The notes beneath the pieces are model-generated. The model did no database searches. It was given only the letters and a program-made list of their open reading frames with translations, and was not told the origin of the DNA. From Geobacillus vulcani PSS1 (GTDB lineage Bacteria; Bacillota; Bacilli; Bacillales; Anoxybacillaceae), in assembly GCF_000733845.1 (NCBI RefSeq), contig NZ_JPOI01000001.1, forward strand, positions 3,101,001 through 3,165,000: a stretch of 64,000 nucleotides of DNA. Direction: 5' to 3'. Positions 28,566-39,256 of this stretch are shown here, in pieces (within the stretch, counting starts at the first letter, position 1; every line of letters starts with the position of its first letter). The translations under genes and the position numbers were made by a program.

Positions 28566-29915
28566 TTACGCCGTTCCTTCCGGCTGCCACGTGTTTCGGT
28601 CAGCTTCGGCTTCATCCCGAATGAAAAGTGAGGTGACAAGCGCCACGATGCTGCCAATGAGGCCGAACAAAAACAAATGATGGATGCCGGCCATAAACGT
28701 CGGCGCCTTCGTCAAAAACGCTCCCATGACGGTCACGCCGATCGCTGTGCCAATATTGCGACAAAACATAAAAAAGGACGTCGCGATTCCTTTTTCATGT
28801 GCGTCGGCAAGCTGCTGCGAGCCAATGATCCCAACGGTCGACGTCAACCCAAACGACAGCCCTTGGACAAACATGATGAAGAAAACGTACCAAAACCCAT
28901 GGCTCTCGTTGAGCAGTGCAAGAAGCAAGCCGGACGCAACCAGCAGCACATTGCCGATGATGAGAAGCGGACGGTAGCCATAGCGTAAAATCCATTTCCC
29001 AGCCGGCACGGCGGCGATCATCCAGCCAACGGATGAGCCAAGCAAGGCAACGCCGCTGATAAATACGGATAAATGAGCGACGTTTTGCAAAAAGAGCGGA
29101 ATGTAGCTTGACGTCCCAAACAGGGCAACGCAACTGACAAAGCCGTTAATGTTCATCCATTTGAGCGTCCGGTGCTGGACAATCGACAGCGGCACGAGCG
29201 GAGACGGCTGCCGTTTTTCGAAAAAGTAAAACGCAACAAGCAAGAGCGCGCCAGCCGCCCCGTACCACCATTGTCTCCGCTCCACAACGGTGACAAGCAA
29301 AAGCAAACTGACTGCCGCCGCAAACAACACAGCCCCCATGTAATCGACCGCCGCTCGTTTCGGTTCATATACTTCTTTATATGGAAGCAACGTCACAAGC
29401 GAGAGCAAGCAAATGGGAATGTTGACATAAAAAATCCAGCGCCATGTCGCGTATTCGACAAACAGCGAGCCTAAAAGCGGCGCGAGCACGGCGGAAATGC
29501 CCCACATGGCGGTAAAAAACGCCTGGATCTTTCCGCGCTTTTCCACCGGAAACAAATCACCGGCGATAATGGCCGGAAACGGCATCATAAACCCGGCACC
29601 AACCCCTTGTACGGCGCGGAACACCACAAGCTGCACCATGTTTTGCGACAAACCGCAAAGAAGCGAGCTGATCAAAAATAAAATGATGCCAAAGCGGAAT
29701 ACGTTTTTGCGGCCGAATAGATCGGACAAACGGCCAGCGATGGGCGACAGGACGGTCATCGTAATCATATATGACGCAAACGCCCAGGCGTACAAAGAAA
29801 ATCCCCCAAGTTCTTTAGCGATGATCGGCATCGTCGTGTTCATGATCATCGTATCCATCGAGGCGACGAGCATGGCCAGCACGATGCTCACCATCACGGA
29901 CAGACGGCTGTTCAT
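28566..29915 (-). CDS. MFS drug/metabolite exporter (DHA2-type)
   Basis: The 449-residue protein has 12-14 hydrophobic segments. Motif A is seen as GRLSDLFGRKNVF in the loop after helix two, motif C-like GVGAGFMMPFPAI follows, and the first helix carries the DTMIMNTTMPII pattern of the proton-coupled multidrug exporters (EmrB/LmrB-type). The substrate is not predictable. Start ATG with AAGGAGG. No adjacent TetR or MarR regulator is present, which is unusual for this group. Confidence 0.88.
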   Translation of the reverse strand: MNSRLSVMVSIVLAMLVASMDTMIMNTTMPIIAKELGGFSLYAWAFASYMITMTVLSPIAGRLSDLFGRKNVFRFGIILFLISSLLCGLSQNMVQLVVFRAVQGVGAGFMMPFPAIIAGDLFPVEKRGKIQAFFTAMWGISAVLAPLLGSLFVEYATWRWIFYVNIPICLLSLVTLLPYKEVYEPKRAAVDYMGAVLFAAAVSLLLLVTVVERRQWWYGAAGALLLVAFYFFEKRQPSPLVPLSIVQHRTLKWMNINGFVSCVALFGTSSYIPLFLQNVAHLSVFISGVALLGSSVGWMIAAVPAGKWILRYGYRPLLIIGNVLLVASGLLLALLNESHGFWYVFFIMFVQGLSFGLTSTVGIIGSQQLADAHEKGIATSFFMFCRNIGTAIGVTVMGAFLTKAPTFMAGIHHLFLFGLIGSIVALVTSLFIRDEAEADRNTWQPEGTA

Positions 29916-30182
29916 ACGAATGACCTCCTTTTTTATCGACTACGAATAATTTATTTTACACGATAAAACACCGGTGCACAAAATCATATGCGCCGCAAAC
30001 AAAAAACGATGGCGGCCAGACGAAGAAAACGACGCGCCTTGGCGATCGCACGCATTATCGTTGTTCTCCTCTTCCAAGAAGCGGCCATTGACGAATCGAA
30101 GCATGAAGCCGGTGAAGTTTTTCCATTTGAAAAACAAAGCGGTTAAACCTCCTTGTCCCGTTCACCGCCTGCTAACCGGCAT

Positions 30183-30230
30183 AAAAAAGGCCGCCCGCCA
30201 AAGCCTCAATGGCTTTGCGCAGACAGCCTT
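30183..30230 (-). terminator. Rho-independent terminator after the LysM-NlpC/P60 gene
   Basis: On the minus strand AAGGC...GCAAAGCC pairs with GGCTTTGGC...GGCCTT around a short loop and is followed by TTTTTTATG. It starts about 33 bases beyond the stop codon. Confidence 0.75.
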
Positions 30231-30262
30231 GCGCCTCGACTGCTTGAGCGCGGTCGGCAACA

Positions 30263-31288
30263 TTAGTCGAGCACCCGAACCGCTTTTACATACCGCGTTT
30301 TCCAATAGGACGACGTCAGCGACGAATACGTGACGCCTAACGAAACGGTCGCGTTGATCATTTGTCCATTGCCAGCGTAAATGCCGACATGGTTGATCGT
30401 TCCGTTTGAATCGGTGTCAAAAAAGACAAGATCGCCTTTTTGCAACTGGCCAAACGACACCGCTCTTCCCGCTTGCGCCTGGGCGGTGGATGTGCGCGGC
30501 AACGAAATGCCGGCTTCGCTGAAGACGCGCATCGTAAACGACGAGCAGTCGAACACATCGGTGCGCGACGGGCTTGCTCCATACAAATAGCGCGCCCCTA
30601 AATATTTTTCCGCAATATCGATGATTCGGTCGGCAAGCGATGCAGACGACTCAGTGGCAGCCGAGTTGGCGGCCAATACCTGCTGCTTGGCCTCCCGGAC
30701 ATCAGCCGTTCCACCCGCCACTTTAATGGCTTGGCCGATGCGGATGATGTTCGGGTTTGTAATTTGTGGATTCAGCGTCAACAGACGGTCGACCGTCGTT
30801 TGAAACTTGTTCGCAATTCCCAGCAGCGTATCCCCCGCCTGCACGATATACCGGCCGTTCGTCGGCACAGCCGCCGGCTGTACCTCATATGTATTGGAAC
30901 GTCCTTGTTCACCCGCTACTTGCAACGTCTGCCCCACGCGAATGAAGTCTGGATTCACAATGCTTGGATTGAGCTTGATCAACGCATCGACAGTGGTGTC
31001 GAACTTGCGGGCAATTCCGCTTAACGTATCGCCAGGTTGCACCGTATACGTACGGGAAGAGATTTTTTCTGATTCTGCCTGCTCGTTGACTTGCAATACT
31101 TGGCCAGGGAAAATCAAATCCGAAGACAAACCGTTTTCTTGCTTTAACGCGGCAACCGTCGTGCCGGATTGCCGAGCAATCTTCCAAAGCGTGTCGCCTT
31201 TTTGCACCGTATAGCTCGCCGCCGATGCCGCGTGGCCGGCCAACAACGAGCCGATCAACGTGCTTGTCAATACAACCGTCTTTTTCAT
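30263..31288 (-). CDS. Secreted peptidoglycan hydrolase with three LysM domains and NlpC/P60
   Basis: The 341-residue exported protein has a signal peptide (residues 1-24, MKKTVVLTSTLIGSLLAG...AASA), three LysM repeats each starting Y-T/I-V-Q-x-G-D-T-L (about 25-70, 77-123, 148-193), then a linker and a C-terminal NlpC/P60 domain (about 215-341). The catalytic cysteine is in FDCSSFTMRVF and the histidine in TINHVGIYAG. This is the architecture of B. subtilis LytE, LytF and CwlS, which cut the D-glutamyl-meso-diaminopimelate bond during cell separation or elongation. Which of these it replaces cannot be told. Start ATG with GGGGGATG. Confidence 0.92.
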   Translation of the reverse strand: MKKTVVLTSTLIGSLLAGHAASAASYTVQKGDTLWKIARQSGTTVAALKQENGLSSDLIFPGQVLQVNEQAESEKISSRTYTVQPGDTLSGIARKFDTTVDALIKLNPSIVNPDFIRVGQTLQVAGEQGRSNTYEVQPAAVPTNGRYIVQAGDTLLGIANKFQTTVDRLLTLNPQITNPNIIRIGQAIKVAGGTADVREAKQQVLAANSAATESSASLADRIIDIAEKYLGARYLYGASPSRTDVFDCSSFTMRVFSEAGISLPRTSTAQAQAGRAVSFGQLQKGDLVFFDTDSNGTINHVGIYAGNGQMINATVSLGVTYSSLTSSYWKTRYVKAVRVLD

Positions 31289-31472
31289 GCTGCATCCCCC
31301 TATGACGTCGATGTAGTTCTTTTAGCAACTCTTCTATTTATTGAGCTGGTCCGCCAAAATCCGCTATGACTCTACAATTTTCACCATGTATGCCTGCACA
31401 TGAGCCATTATAGTAAAATCAAAACAATCCGTCTGTAACAGAAAGAATAAAAGTAGATTACAAAACGATTAC

Positions 31473-31504
31473 AAAAAACGCCCCCTTTGCGCGGCAAAGG
31501 GGGC
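31473..31504 (-). terminator. Rho-independent terminator of mutSL
   Basis: A perfect 11-bp stem, GCCCCCTTTGC with GCAAAGGGGGC, encloses a three-base loop and is followed on the minus strand by GTTTTTTG. It is five bases after the mutL stop codon. Confidence 0.92.
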
Positions 31505-31509
31505 ACAGG

Positions 31510-33399
31510 CTACATCACCCGTTTAAATAGTTTTTCAATTTCATATGTCGAAAAATGAACGATGATCGGCCGGCCGTGCGGACAAGTAAATGGGTCCGTC
31601 GTCCGCCGCAGCGCCTCAAGCAAAGCGAACAGTTCATCCTGGCGCAAATGTTGGTTCGCTTTAATGGCGCGTTTGCAACTCATTAAGATGGCCGCTTGTT
31701 CGCGCAATTGCTTGATGTCGACCGTTTTTGCCGCCAGCACTTGTTCGATCATTTCCTCGATGATTTCCTTTTCTCTCCCTTTCGGAAACCAAATCGGATG
31801 GGAGCGAACGAGAAACGCCCGCGGTCCAAACGGCTCAAGAAACACGCCGCAACACGCCAGCTCATCGCGGCAGGCGGCGATCCGCTCGTACTCGTCGGCT
31901 GGATATTCAAACATCAATGGAACGAGCAGCTCCTGCACTTCCTTCGTGACTTCGCCGAGTTTTTCCCGGAAATATTCATAGTTGATCCGCTCTTGCGCCG
32001 CATGCTGATCGATCATATACAGCCCATGTTCGTTCTCAGCCAAAATGTATGTCCCGTGCAATTGGCCGATCGGAGAAAGCGGCGGCAGGCGATCGGCCGC
32101 CGCTTTCTCCTCCGCTTGCCCGTCTGTAGGCAAGCGAAGGGCAAGCCTTTCTTCTTCCACCTCTTCTTCCTGCTTTCGCTCAAAAGCGGGCCCATGTTCG
32201 TCCAGTATTCCACATTCATCCATCTGCACAGCCGCGGATGGCTGCTCAGCCGGTGCGTCACCGGTGAGCGGTGCGAGAGGAGCGGTCGCATCTTCGCCGC
32301 CGATGTCACTGAATAAGACAGACGGCTCGCGGACGCGATGAGTGAACGTCCAAGCCGCCTGTTCCGCCTTCGGTTTCACCATCTTGCTGTCGGCAGATAC
32401 AGACGGAATGAGCGTCCGCTCGCGAAACGCCCGACGGATGACGCCCGTCACGAGCTCGTTCAGCTCTGCTTCCTTGCTGAAGCGGACTTCGAGCTTAGCC
32501 GGATGGACGTTGACATCAACAAGCACCGGATCCATTTCAATGGACAAAAACACAATCGGATAGCGGCCGATCGGCAAGAGCGTGTGGTAGCCGGCTTCAA
32601 TTGCTTTCATGAGCGGCACGCTGCGCACATAGCGGCCGTTGACAACAAGCGAGATGTAGTTGCGCGAGGCCCGCGTCACGTCCGGCGGCGAAATGTAACC
32701 GCGAATAGTAAAATCGAGCGATTCCGCTTCAATGGGGATCATTTGCCTCGCCGTCTCGGCGCCGTAAATAGCGGCGAGCACGTGCCGGACATCGCCGCTG
32801 CCATTGGTGGCAAGCAACGTTTTTCCTTGATGGCGGAGGCGAAATGATACGTCCGGATGGGCGAGCGCAAGCCGGTTGACGACGTCGGCCGCATGGCCGA
32901 GCTCGGTGTGGATCGTTTTCATATATTTCAAGCGCGCAGGGGTGTTGAAAAATAAGTTCGATACGGTAATATCCGTCCCTTTGCGCCCCGCCGCCCGCGC
33001 GCGGGAGATGAGCGCACCGCCTCGAAGCACAAGCTTCGTTCCTGGTCCGTTGCCCGTACCGGTGACCAGCTCCACTTCCGATACGGAAGCGATGCTCGGC
33101 AGCGCCTCACCGCGAAACCCAAGCGTGCGGATGCGGAACAAATCGTGCTCGTCATGAATTTTGCTTGTCGCATGCCGTTCAAAAGCGAGCAAGCAGTCGT
33201 CTTCCTCTATGCCGTCACCGTTGTCGATGACGCGGATTTTCGCCATTCCCGCCTCTTCAAGTTCGATGTTGATGACCGTACTATGGGCATCAATGGCGTT
33301 TTCCACCAATTCCTTGACGACCGAAGCCGGCCGTTCGACCACTTCGCCGGCGGCGATTTTGTTTGCCAGAAGGTCATCGAGCTTGCGGATGCGTCCCAT
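31510..33399 (-). CDS. mutL: DNA mismatch repair protein MutL
   Basis: MutL is recruited by MutS and nicks the new strand. The 629 aa have a GHKL ATPase domain with motif I ([23 protein letters not shown] region, Glu about 36), motif [10 protein letters not shown] and motif [15 protein letters not shown], a variable proline/acidic linker (about 335-430), and a C-terminal dimerisation domain. The endonuclease motif [12 protein letters not shown] and the later motifs CPHGRP and [12 protein letters not shown] are present, so this is the nicking type typical of bacteria without MutH. ATG with AAAGGAGGGAGG. It lies 14 bases after mutS. Confidence 0.96.
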   Translation of the reverse strand: MGRIRKLDDLLANKIAAGEVVERPASVVKELVENAIDAHSTVINIELEEAGMAKIRVIDNGDGIEEDDCLLAFERHATSKIHDEHDLFRIRTLGFRGEALPSIASVSEVELVTGTGNGPGTKLVLRGGALISRARAAGRKGTDITVSNLFFNTPARLKYMKTIHTELGHAADVVNRLALAHPDVSFRLRHQGKTLLATNGSGDVRHVLAAIYGAETARQMIPIEAESLDFTIRGYISPPDVTRASRNYISLVVNGRYVRSVPLMKAIEAGYHTLLPIGRYPIVFLSIEMDPVLVDVNVHPAKLEVRFSKEAELNELVTGVIRRAFRERTLIPSVSADSKMVKPKAEQAAWTFTHRVREPSVLFSDIGGEDATAPLAPLTGDAPAEQPSAAVQMDECGILDEHGPAFERKQEEEVEEERLALRLPTDGQAEEKAAADRLPPLSPIGQLHGTYILAENEHGLYMIDQHAAQERINYEYFREKLGEVTKEVQELLVPLMFEYPADEYERIAACRDELACCGVFLEPFGPRAFLVRSHPIWFPKGREKEIIEEMIEQVLAAKTVDIKQLREQAAILMSCKRAIKANQHLRQDELFALLEALRRTTDPFTCPHGRPIIVHFSTYEIEKLFKRVM

Positions 33400-33413
33400 C
33401 GGGCCTCCCTCCT

Positions 33414-36125
33414 TTACTTGACGAGCTTTTGCAGTTCATACAGTTTGTTTAGCGCCTCAAGCGGCGTCATCTCGAGCAAATTGACCTCTTTCAGCGCCGC
33501 GAGCGCCTTTTTCTCTTTGTTTGAAAGAGGAGGCTCCATAGGCGCTGGGGCAAGGTCAGGAAACATGCTCAGCTGCTCAAACGCCGCTTCCTCCAAAACG
33601 CCCTCCCGCGCCGCACCGGCTGACGGACGGGAGGTCTTCTCGCGTTCAACCTTGCCGCCGACGTCTAACGCTTCGTTCCCCTGAAAAGCCAAACCCGCTC
33701 CGGTCGAAGCGCCATCATCCATCCGGCCTGCGGTGGCTTCCCGTTTTCCCGCTACCTTCTCCAGTTCCGCTAAAATGGCCCGCGCGCGTTCAATGAGTGA
33801 AGCCGGCAGCCCGGCCAGCTCGGCGACGTGAAGGCCGTAGCTCTTGTCGGCCGGCCCGTCGGCGATTTGATGCAAAAAGACGACTTTGCCGTTTTCCTCA
33901 ATGGCGCGGGCATGGACATTCGCAAGCCGCGGGAGCGAACGCTCCAAGGCGGTGAGTTCATGGTAGTGGGTGCTAAACAGTGTTTTCGCGCCGATATGAT
34001 CATGAATGTACTCAATAATCGCCTGTGCGAGCGCCATGCCGTCGTACGTCGATGTGCCGCGCCCAATTTCATCAAACAAAATGAGGCTGTTTTGTGTCGC
34101 ATGGGCGATGGCGCGGCGCGCCTCCAACATTTCGACCATAAACGTGCTTTGCCCTGCCGACAGGTCGTCAGCGGCGCCGATGCGGGTGAACACTTGGTCA
34201 AAAATGGGCAGCACCGCCCGCTCGGCGGGAACGAAACAGCCGATTTGCGCCATGACGGCGGTGAGCGCCACTTGCCGCATGTACGTGCTTTTTCCAGCCA
34301 TGTTTGGTCCGGTGATGAGCAGCATTTCCCGCTCGCGGTTCATGTAGCAGTCGTTCGGCACGTACATTTGCGCGCCGAGCACTTTTTCGACAACCGGGTG
34401 GCGGCCGCCTTGAATCACCAAGACGCGCTCCGTGGAAAACTGGGGACGCACGTAGCGATACTCGTCACTGATCGTGGCGAATGATTGAAGCACGTCAAGC
34501 TCGGCAATGGCTTTCGCCAGCGTCTGCAGGCGCGGGATGTATTGCTTCACCTGCTCGCGAATAGCGACAAACAGTTCATATTCGAGTTCGATGCTTTTTT
34601 CTTCCGCTTCCAAAATGAGCGCCTCTTTTTCTTTCAATTCCGGGGTGATAAAGCGCTCGGCGTTGGCGAGCGTCTGCTTCCGCTCATAGCGGCCCTCCGG
34701 AACAAGGGGAAGATTGGGCTTTGTCACTTCAATATAGTAGCCAAACACACGGTTGTAACCGACTTTGAGCGATTTGATGCCAGTCGCTTCCCGCTCCTTC
34801 GCCTCCAGTTCCGCGATCCATGCTTTGCCGTTGCGGCTCGCGTCGCGGTAACGGTCGAGCTGCTTGTCATACCCATCTTTGATAAGGTTCCCTTCTTTGA
34901 CGGAAAGCGGCGGCTGTTCTTGAATCGAGCGCTCGAGCAAATCGACGAGCTCTTCGCACGGGTCAAGGCGCTCGCACAGCTTGTCCGCTTCAGCGAGCGG
35001 CAGCGCGCCGACCGTCTGGCGGAGCGACGGCACTTGAAGAAGCGACTTTTTCAGCTGCACGAGATCGCGGGCGTTGGCGTTGCCGTAGGAGACGCGGCCG
35101 ACAAGGCGCTCAATGTCATAAACGCCGCGCAGCCTGTCGCGCAGCTCCTGCCGTTCAAAATAGCTCGTTTTCAACGTTTCCACAAAATCGAGGCGCCGTT
35201 CGATTTCACGCCGGTCAATGAGCGGCCGGTCCAGCCATTGTTTTAAGAGCCGCCCGCCCATGGCTGTCACCGTTTCATCCAACAGCCATAAGAGCGAACC
35301 TTTTCTCCCTTTAGACCGCACGGTTTCGACCAACTCCAAATGCAGCTTGGAATGTCGGTCCATTTTCATATAGTGGTCAACTTGATACAACTCAGCTGGC
35401 TGCAAATGATCAAGCTGCCGCTTTTGCGTGCGGACGAGGTAATGAAGCAAGCGGGCGACGGCCGTCCGCAACTTTTCTTGCGCCACATGTCCGATGACGC
35501 CGCGCCATTCATCGCATAGCGATGTGTCGTCCTCATAAGAGACCGCCGCCCCGTACCGCTCTTTCAGCTCGCGCACCCATTCTTCGGCGCTGTCTGTGGC
35601 TACGATGATTTCCCGCGCTCCAACGGCGTGCAGTTCGTTCGCCGCTTCCTCCCACGAAGAAAGAAGCGTCAACCGAACCTCGCCGGTCGACAAATCCGCG
35701 TAAGCCAATCCGTATGTACCATCAGCAAACGGCGTGAGCGCCGCCAAGTAGTGGTTTTCCTTCTCGGTGAGCCCTTTGCCTTCCATGAGCGTCCCAGGGG
35801 TGATGAGCTGCACCACTTCGCGGCGCACGACGCCTTTGGCCGTTTTCGGATCTTCGACTTGTTCGCAGATGGCGACTTTATATCCCTTTTCGATTAACTG
35901 CTCAATATATCCTTGCGCCGAATGGTACGGCACCCCGCACATCGGCACCCGTTCATCCCCGCCGCCATCGCGGCTTGTCAGCGTGATTTCCAGCTCTTGC
36001 GCCGCCTTGATGGCGTCGTCAAAAAACAGTTCGTAAAAATCGCCGAGTCGGAAAAATAAAAACGCGTCCGGATATTGTGCTTTAATGTGCAAATATTGCT
36101 GGATCATCGGTGTGTACGATGGCAT
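33414..36125 (-). CDS. mutS: DNA mismatch recognition protein MutS
   Basis: MutS binds mismatches and small loops. The 903 aa start [22 protein letters not shown] in the remembered B. subtilis pattern, with the mismatch-wedge motif GDFYELFF, a connector and lever/clamp region, then the ABC-type ATPase with Walker [10 protein letters not shown], Walker [18 protein letters not shown] and FSTHYHEL. The protein is about 45 residues longer than B. subtilis MutS; the excess is a low-complexity linker between the ATPase and the C-terminal EQLSMFPD segment, which resembles a sliding-clamp-binding motif. ATG with a weak GGGGAGAAG site. Confidence 0.96.
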   Translation of the reverse strand: MPSYTPMIQQYLHIKAQYPDAFLFFRLGDFYELFFDDAIKAAQELEITLTSRDGGGDERVPMCGVPYHSAQGYIEQLIEKGYKVAICEQVEDPKTAKGVVRREVVQLITPGTLMEGKGLTEKENHYLAALTPFADGTYGLAYADLSTGEVRLTLLSSWEEAANELHAVGAREIIVATDSAEEWVRELKERYGAAVSYEDDTSLCDEWRGVIGHVAQEKLRTAVARLLHYLVRTQKRQLDHLQPAELYQVDHYMKMDRHSKLHLELVETVRSKGRKGSLLWLLDETVTAMGGRLLKQWLDRPLIDRREIERRLDFVETLKTSYFERQELRDRLRGVYDIERLVGRVSYGNANARDLVQLKKSLLQVPSLRQTVGALPLAEADKLCERLDPCEELVDLLERSIQEQPPLSVKEGNLIKDGYDKQLDRYRDASRNGKAWIAELEAKEREATGIKSLKVGYNRVFGYYIEVTKPNLPLVPEGRYERKQTLANAERFITPELKEKEALILEAEEKSIELEYELFVAIREQVKQYIPRLQTLAKAIAELDVLQSFATISDEYRYVRPQFSTERVLVIQGGRHPVVEKVLGAQMYVPNDCYMNREREMLLITGPNMAGKSTYMRQVALTAVMAQIGCFVPAERAVLPIFDQVFTRIGAADDLSAGQSTFMVEMLEARRAIAHATQNSLILFDEIGRGTSTYDGMALAQAIIEYIHDHIGAKTLFSTHYHELTALERSLPRLANVHARAIEENGKVVFLHQIADGPADKSYGLHVAELAGLPASLIERARAILAELEKVAGKREATAGRMDDGASTGAGLAFQGNEALDVGGKVEREKTSRPSAGAAREGVLEEAAFEQLSMFPDLAPAPMEPPLSNKEKKALAALKEVNLLEMTPLEALNKLYELQKLVK

Positions 36126-36193
36126 CGCTTCTCCCCAACCTTTTCAGCCCGAAGGCCCGTTGATTGCGCTACTATTATAACAAGCGGCAAAAG

Positions 36194-36225
36194 AAAAAAC
36201 TAGGAAAGAAATTTCCTAGTTTTTA
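36194..36225 (-). terminator. Rho-independent terminator after cotE
   Basis: On the minus strand AACTAGGAAA pairs with TTTCCTAGTT and is followed by TTTTCTTTT. The cotE stop codon is inside the upstream arm's A-rich edge. Confidence 0.83.
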
Positions 36226-36771
36226 TTCTTCTTCTCCAAGCAGCAAATCCGGGCTTAAATCTTCTAATTCTTCATCAAGGTCATCCTCGTCGCAAAAATC
36301 GTCGTCCTTGCCGCAGCCTTCCGGATTGATCGCAACGCATACTTTCGTTTCGCCGATCACTTCGGCGACAAACTCCCTCTCAACGTCGACGACGATTTTA
36401 TTGCCGTTCGGCGAAATCGTGCATTCGAGGCAGTTCGGCTGCTGGATGACGCGGACGATGACATCGGTGTCATCGCTGATTAAATGGTCTTTGTCGCGAT
36501 ATTTTAATTTGACAACGTCCGTATACGACACCGTTTCGGTGACGACTTCGGTTTTGGTGTTGTGGTTGTACGAATACCAGACGTTGATGTCATAATGGCC
36601 GTGAATTTCGACCGTTTTATCGCATTTTTTCGCTTCATAACGGTGGTTGATGATCCAGCAGCCGAGAATGCTTGACGGGCGGTTCGGCGCCGTCACCGTA
36701 TGGGTCGATTGTGTAAACTTGCGGCCTTTGCCGACAACGGCTTTCGTAATAATTTCTCTGTATTCAGACAT
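36223..36771 (-). CDS. cotE: Outer spore coat morphogenetic protein CotE
   Basis: CotE is a mother-cell scaffold on which the outer coat is assembled. The 182 aa begin [21 protein letters not shown] and have the conserved central beta-rich part ([27 protein letters not shown]) and a very acidic C-terminal tail ([16 protein letters not shown]). That pattern matches the family. GAGGAGGGTT precedes the ATG. It lies between mutS and ricA as in B. subtilis. Confidence 0.95.
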   Translation of the reverse strand: MSEYREIITKAVVGKGRKFTQSTHTVTAPNRPSSILGCWIINHRYEAKKCDKTVEIHGHYDINVWYSYNHNTKTEVVTETVSYTDVVKLKYRDKDHLISDDTDVIVRVIQQPNCLECTISPNGNKIVVDVEREFVAEVIGETKVCVAINPEGCGKDDDFCDEDDLDEELEDLSPDLLLGEEE

Positions 36772-37016
36772 CGAACGGAACCCTCCTCAAATGAATCTTC
36801 ATTTCATCCTATGCGCCATCTCCGCTAATGTGCACAGCAAATGAATCATTATTCCGTATAGTTCATTGTATGCGCCTGCTCCGTTCGATGTGCCTTCTTT
36901 TTTGCCGCCAGGCAGCCGCCCGCGGTTCGGGAACAGGGAGAGCGCGCCCATAAAAGCATCTTTGTTCATGGTGTCGGTCGGGCATTGATACGAGCTGCGA
37001 GAGAGCGCCCCCATAA
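36772..37016 (-). other. Intergenic region with candidate SigE -10 for cotE
   Basis: Between ricA's terminator and cotE, CATACAAT on the minus strand (36866-36873) is a perfect SigE -10 sequence, about 95 bases before the cotE start; the -35 match is poor. cotE is SigE-dependent in B. subtilis. A 71-codon open frame at 36799-37014 (MGALSRSSYQ...) overlaps this region but has no ribosome site and no recognised relative, so it is not called as a gene. Confidence 0.35.
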
Positions 37017-37020
37017 GAAA

Positions 37021-37042
37021 AAAGCGCCCCGAAGGACGCTTT
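37021..37042 (-). terminator. Rho-independent terminator after ricA
   Basis: On the minus strand AAAGCGTCC pairs with GGGCGCTTT around TTCG and is followed by TTTCTTATG. Confidence 0.75.
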
Positions 37043-37056
37043 TGCGCCGCATGCCA

Positions 37057-37488
37057 TTAATGGCAGCCGCCGTGTTTGCTGTACCGAAGCGCTGCCCCGG
37101 TTTCGCCGCGCAGCACGTCGCCGCCCGTCGAAGCGAGAATTTCATCGGTCACCGTATTCGAAATCGTCGAGGCGACGAGCTGAAGCAGGTCGTTCACATC
37201 TGCTTGGGACTGCTGGAATTCGCTGACGATCGGGATTTGCGACAACTCTTCGTAAATGGCGTCAATTTTGGCCTCAACCCGTTTCAGCGCTTCATGTTTT
37301 CCGTAATGCTGCAAATTGACAGCCTGTTTTTGCAGCGATTTTAATTCGTTGATCAACGCGCGCACTTTTTCGTTTTGATGGATTTTTTCTTCGGCCCGTT
37401 TGAAAAAGTCGACTTCTTCCGTTTCCGCAATCATTTTCGCCAACTGCTTCGCCTGGGCCAATACATCATCCCGCGTATATTTTGCCAT
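37057..37488 (-). CDS. ricA: RicAFT complex subunit RicA (YmcA)
   Basis: RicA works with RicF (YlbF) and RicT (YaaT) as an Fe-S protein complex that directs RNase Y to mRNA maturation, and it affects biofilm, competence and sporulation. The 143 aa are mainly helical ([28 protein letters not shown]), with a DUF964/YlbF-like core and a C-terminal GGCH that supplies a conserved cysteine. Its start codon lies within the 3' end of miaB (23-base overlap), so it is translationally coupled. rny is in the same window. Confidence 0.93.
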   Translation of the reverse strand: MAKYTRDDVLAQAKQLAKMIAETEEVDFFKRAEEKIHQNEKVRALINELKSLQKQAVNLQHYGKHEALKRVEAKIDAIYEELSQIPIVSEFQQSQADVNDLLQLVASTISNTVTDEILASTGGDVLRGETGAALRYSKHGGCH

Positions 37489-39061
37489 GTTCGTTCACCT
37501 CGATCGCTTCATTCACAAGTTCGCCTGTCAGCGTCCACGTCTTCGCCTGCGTAATGCGCACGTTGACCAATTGGCCAATGAGCGATTTGGGGCCGACGAA
37601 GTGGACGAGCTTGTTTTTGCGCGTATAACCCGCCAATACATCCGGATTCGTTTTGCTTTCGCCTTCCACAAGCACTTCGACGACTTGCCCTTCGTATTGC
37701 TTCATTTTCTTGGCCGCGATTTCTTGTACAAGGTCGTTCAGCCGCTTGAGCCGTTCTTTTTTCACTTCCATCGGCACGTTATCCTTCATGTTCGCCGCCG
37801 GCGTGCCTTCGCGCGGTGAATAAATGAACGTGTAGGCCGAGTCAAACTCCACTTCGCGGTAAAGCGACAGCGTTTCTTCAAACTGCTCATCTGTCTCGTT
37901 CGGGAAGCCGACGATAATATCCGTCGTCAACGCGACATCCGGAATGGCGGCTTTGATTTTGCGGACGAGCTCCAAATACTCCTCGCGCGTATACTTGCGT
38001 CCCATCATTTTCAAAATTTCCGTGCTGCCCGATTGCACCGGCAAATGAATATGCTCAACCAAGTTGCCGCGTTTGGCGAGCACTTCGATGAGCCGATCGT
38101 CAAAGTCGCGCGGATGGCTCGTTGTGAAACGAATGCGCGCAATATCGATTTTGCGCAGCTCATCCATTAAATCACCAAGGCCGTACTGGATGTCGGTGAA
38201 ATCTTTCCCGTAAGCGTTGACGTTTTGCCCGAGCAGCGTAATTTCTTTGTAGCCTTGGGCAGCGAGCTGGCGCACTTCTTGGATGATGTCTTCCGGGCGG
38301 CGGCTCCGCTCCTTGCCGCGCGTATACGGGACGATGCAGTACGTGCAAAACTTGTCGCAACCGTACATGATGTTGACCCACGCTTTAATCTTCCCTTTGC
38401 GCGCCTTCGGCAAGTTTTCAACGACGTCGCCTTCTTTCGACCATACTTCAACGACCATTTCTTTCGACATGTACGCTTCATGCAAAATGTACGGCAAGCG
38501 ATGGATGTTGTGCGTGCCGAAAATGAGATCGACATATTGGTATTGCTTTAAAATTTTCTTAACGACCGATTCTTCTTGCGACATACAGCCGCACACGCCG
38601 AGCAACAAGTCTGGATTCGTCGTTTTGAGCGGCTTTAAGTAGCCGAGCTCGCCAAACACTTTGTTTTCCGCGTTTTCACGGATCGCACACGTGTTGAGCA
38701 AAATGACGTTTGCGTCTTCTGGCCTGTCGGTCGGCTCATAGCCGAGCGCCATGAAAATGCCGGCCATCACTTCTGTATCATGCTCGTTCATTTGACAGCC
38801 GTACGTGCGAATGTAAAACTTCCGCCCGCGCCCCATGCCGCGGAACTCGTCCGGAATCGCGAAGTCTTTTACATAGTTGACTTCTTCTTTGCCGCGTTTC
38901 TTCGCCTCTTTTAAATTCGGCGGAAGAAACACCCTCGTGAAATACTTCTCATAATCTTTCGTCGTTTTTTCTTTCAGCCGGTCCAAGGCGGATTTTCTGT
39001 CCGCTGGATGGCTTTCCGTTTTGATTTGTCCCGTTTGCTCCAAACGTTGTTTTTCGTTCAT
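37466..39061 (-). CDS. miaB: tRNA-2-methylthio-N6-dimethylallyladenosine synthase MiaB
   Basis: MiaB is a radical-SAM methylthiotransferase that turns i6A37 into ms2i6A37 in tRNA. The 531 aa have an N-terminal UPF0004 domain with the second cluster's cysteines in [19 protein letters not shown] and [10 protein letters not shown], then the radical-SAM motif CxxxCxxC in [16 protein letters not shown], and a C-terminal TRAM domain ([14 protein letters not shown]). I use the ATG at 39061, where the family N-terminus ([12 protein letters not shown]) begins; AAAGGAGAT is 12 bases upstream, slightly far. Overlaps ricA by 23 bases. Confidence 0.96.
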   Translation of the reverse strand: MNEKQRLEQTGQIKTESHPADRKSALDRLKEKTTKDYEKYFTRVFLPPNLKEAKKRGKEEVNYVKDFAIPDEFRGMGRGRKFYIRTYGCQMNEHDTEVMAGIFMALGYEPTDRPEDANVILLNTCAIRENAENKVFGELGYLKPLKTTNPDLLLGVCGCMSQEESVVKKILKQYQYVDLIFGTHNIHRLPYILHEAYMSKEMVVEVWSKEGDVVENLPKARKGKIKAWVNIMYGCDKFCTYCIVPYTRGKERSRRPEDIIQEVRQLAAQGYKEITLLGQNVNAYGKDFTDIQYGLGDLMDELRKIDIARIRFTTSHPRDFDDRLIEVLAKRGNLVEHIHLPVQSGSTEILKMMGRKYTREEYLELVRKIKAAIPDVALTTDIIVGFPNETDEQFEETLSLYREVEFDSAYTFIYSPREGTPAANMKDNVPMEVKKERLKRLNDLVQEIAAKKMKQYEGQVVEVLVEGESKTNPDVLAGYTRKNKLVHFVGPKSLIGQLVNVRITQAKTWTLTGELVNEAIEVNEHGKIYAG

Positions 39062-39204
39062 CGCAATCGCTATCTCCTTTCTGTCCAACATCATTGCATG
39101 ATCCTCGGCAAATTTCTTCCAACTACACATTATCATAGTATATCGTCAACTGCCAAGAAACACAATGGGAATTGTTCCGGAAGCCCGGAACATGTTATGA
39201 TAAC

Positions 39205-39240
39205 AAAAAAACACCCAATGAGGCAAGCCCCCATCGGGTG
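39205..39240 (-). terminator. Rho-independent terminator after korB
   Basis: On the minus strand CACCCGATG pairs with CATTGGGTG around a GC-rich loop, followed by TTTTTTTG. It begins 17 bases after the korB stop codon. Confidence 0.87.
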
Positions 39241-39256
39241 CAAGTTGTTTCCATTT

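Noticed and set aside
36799..37014. Small minus-strand protein gene (71 codons)
   Set aside because: No Shine-Dalgarno sequence, no recognised relative, and it overlaps the cotE promoter region.
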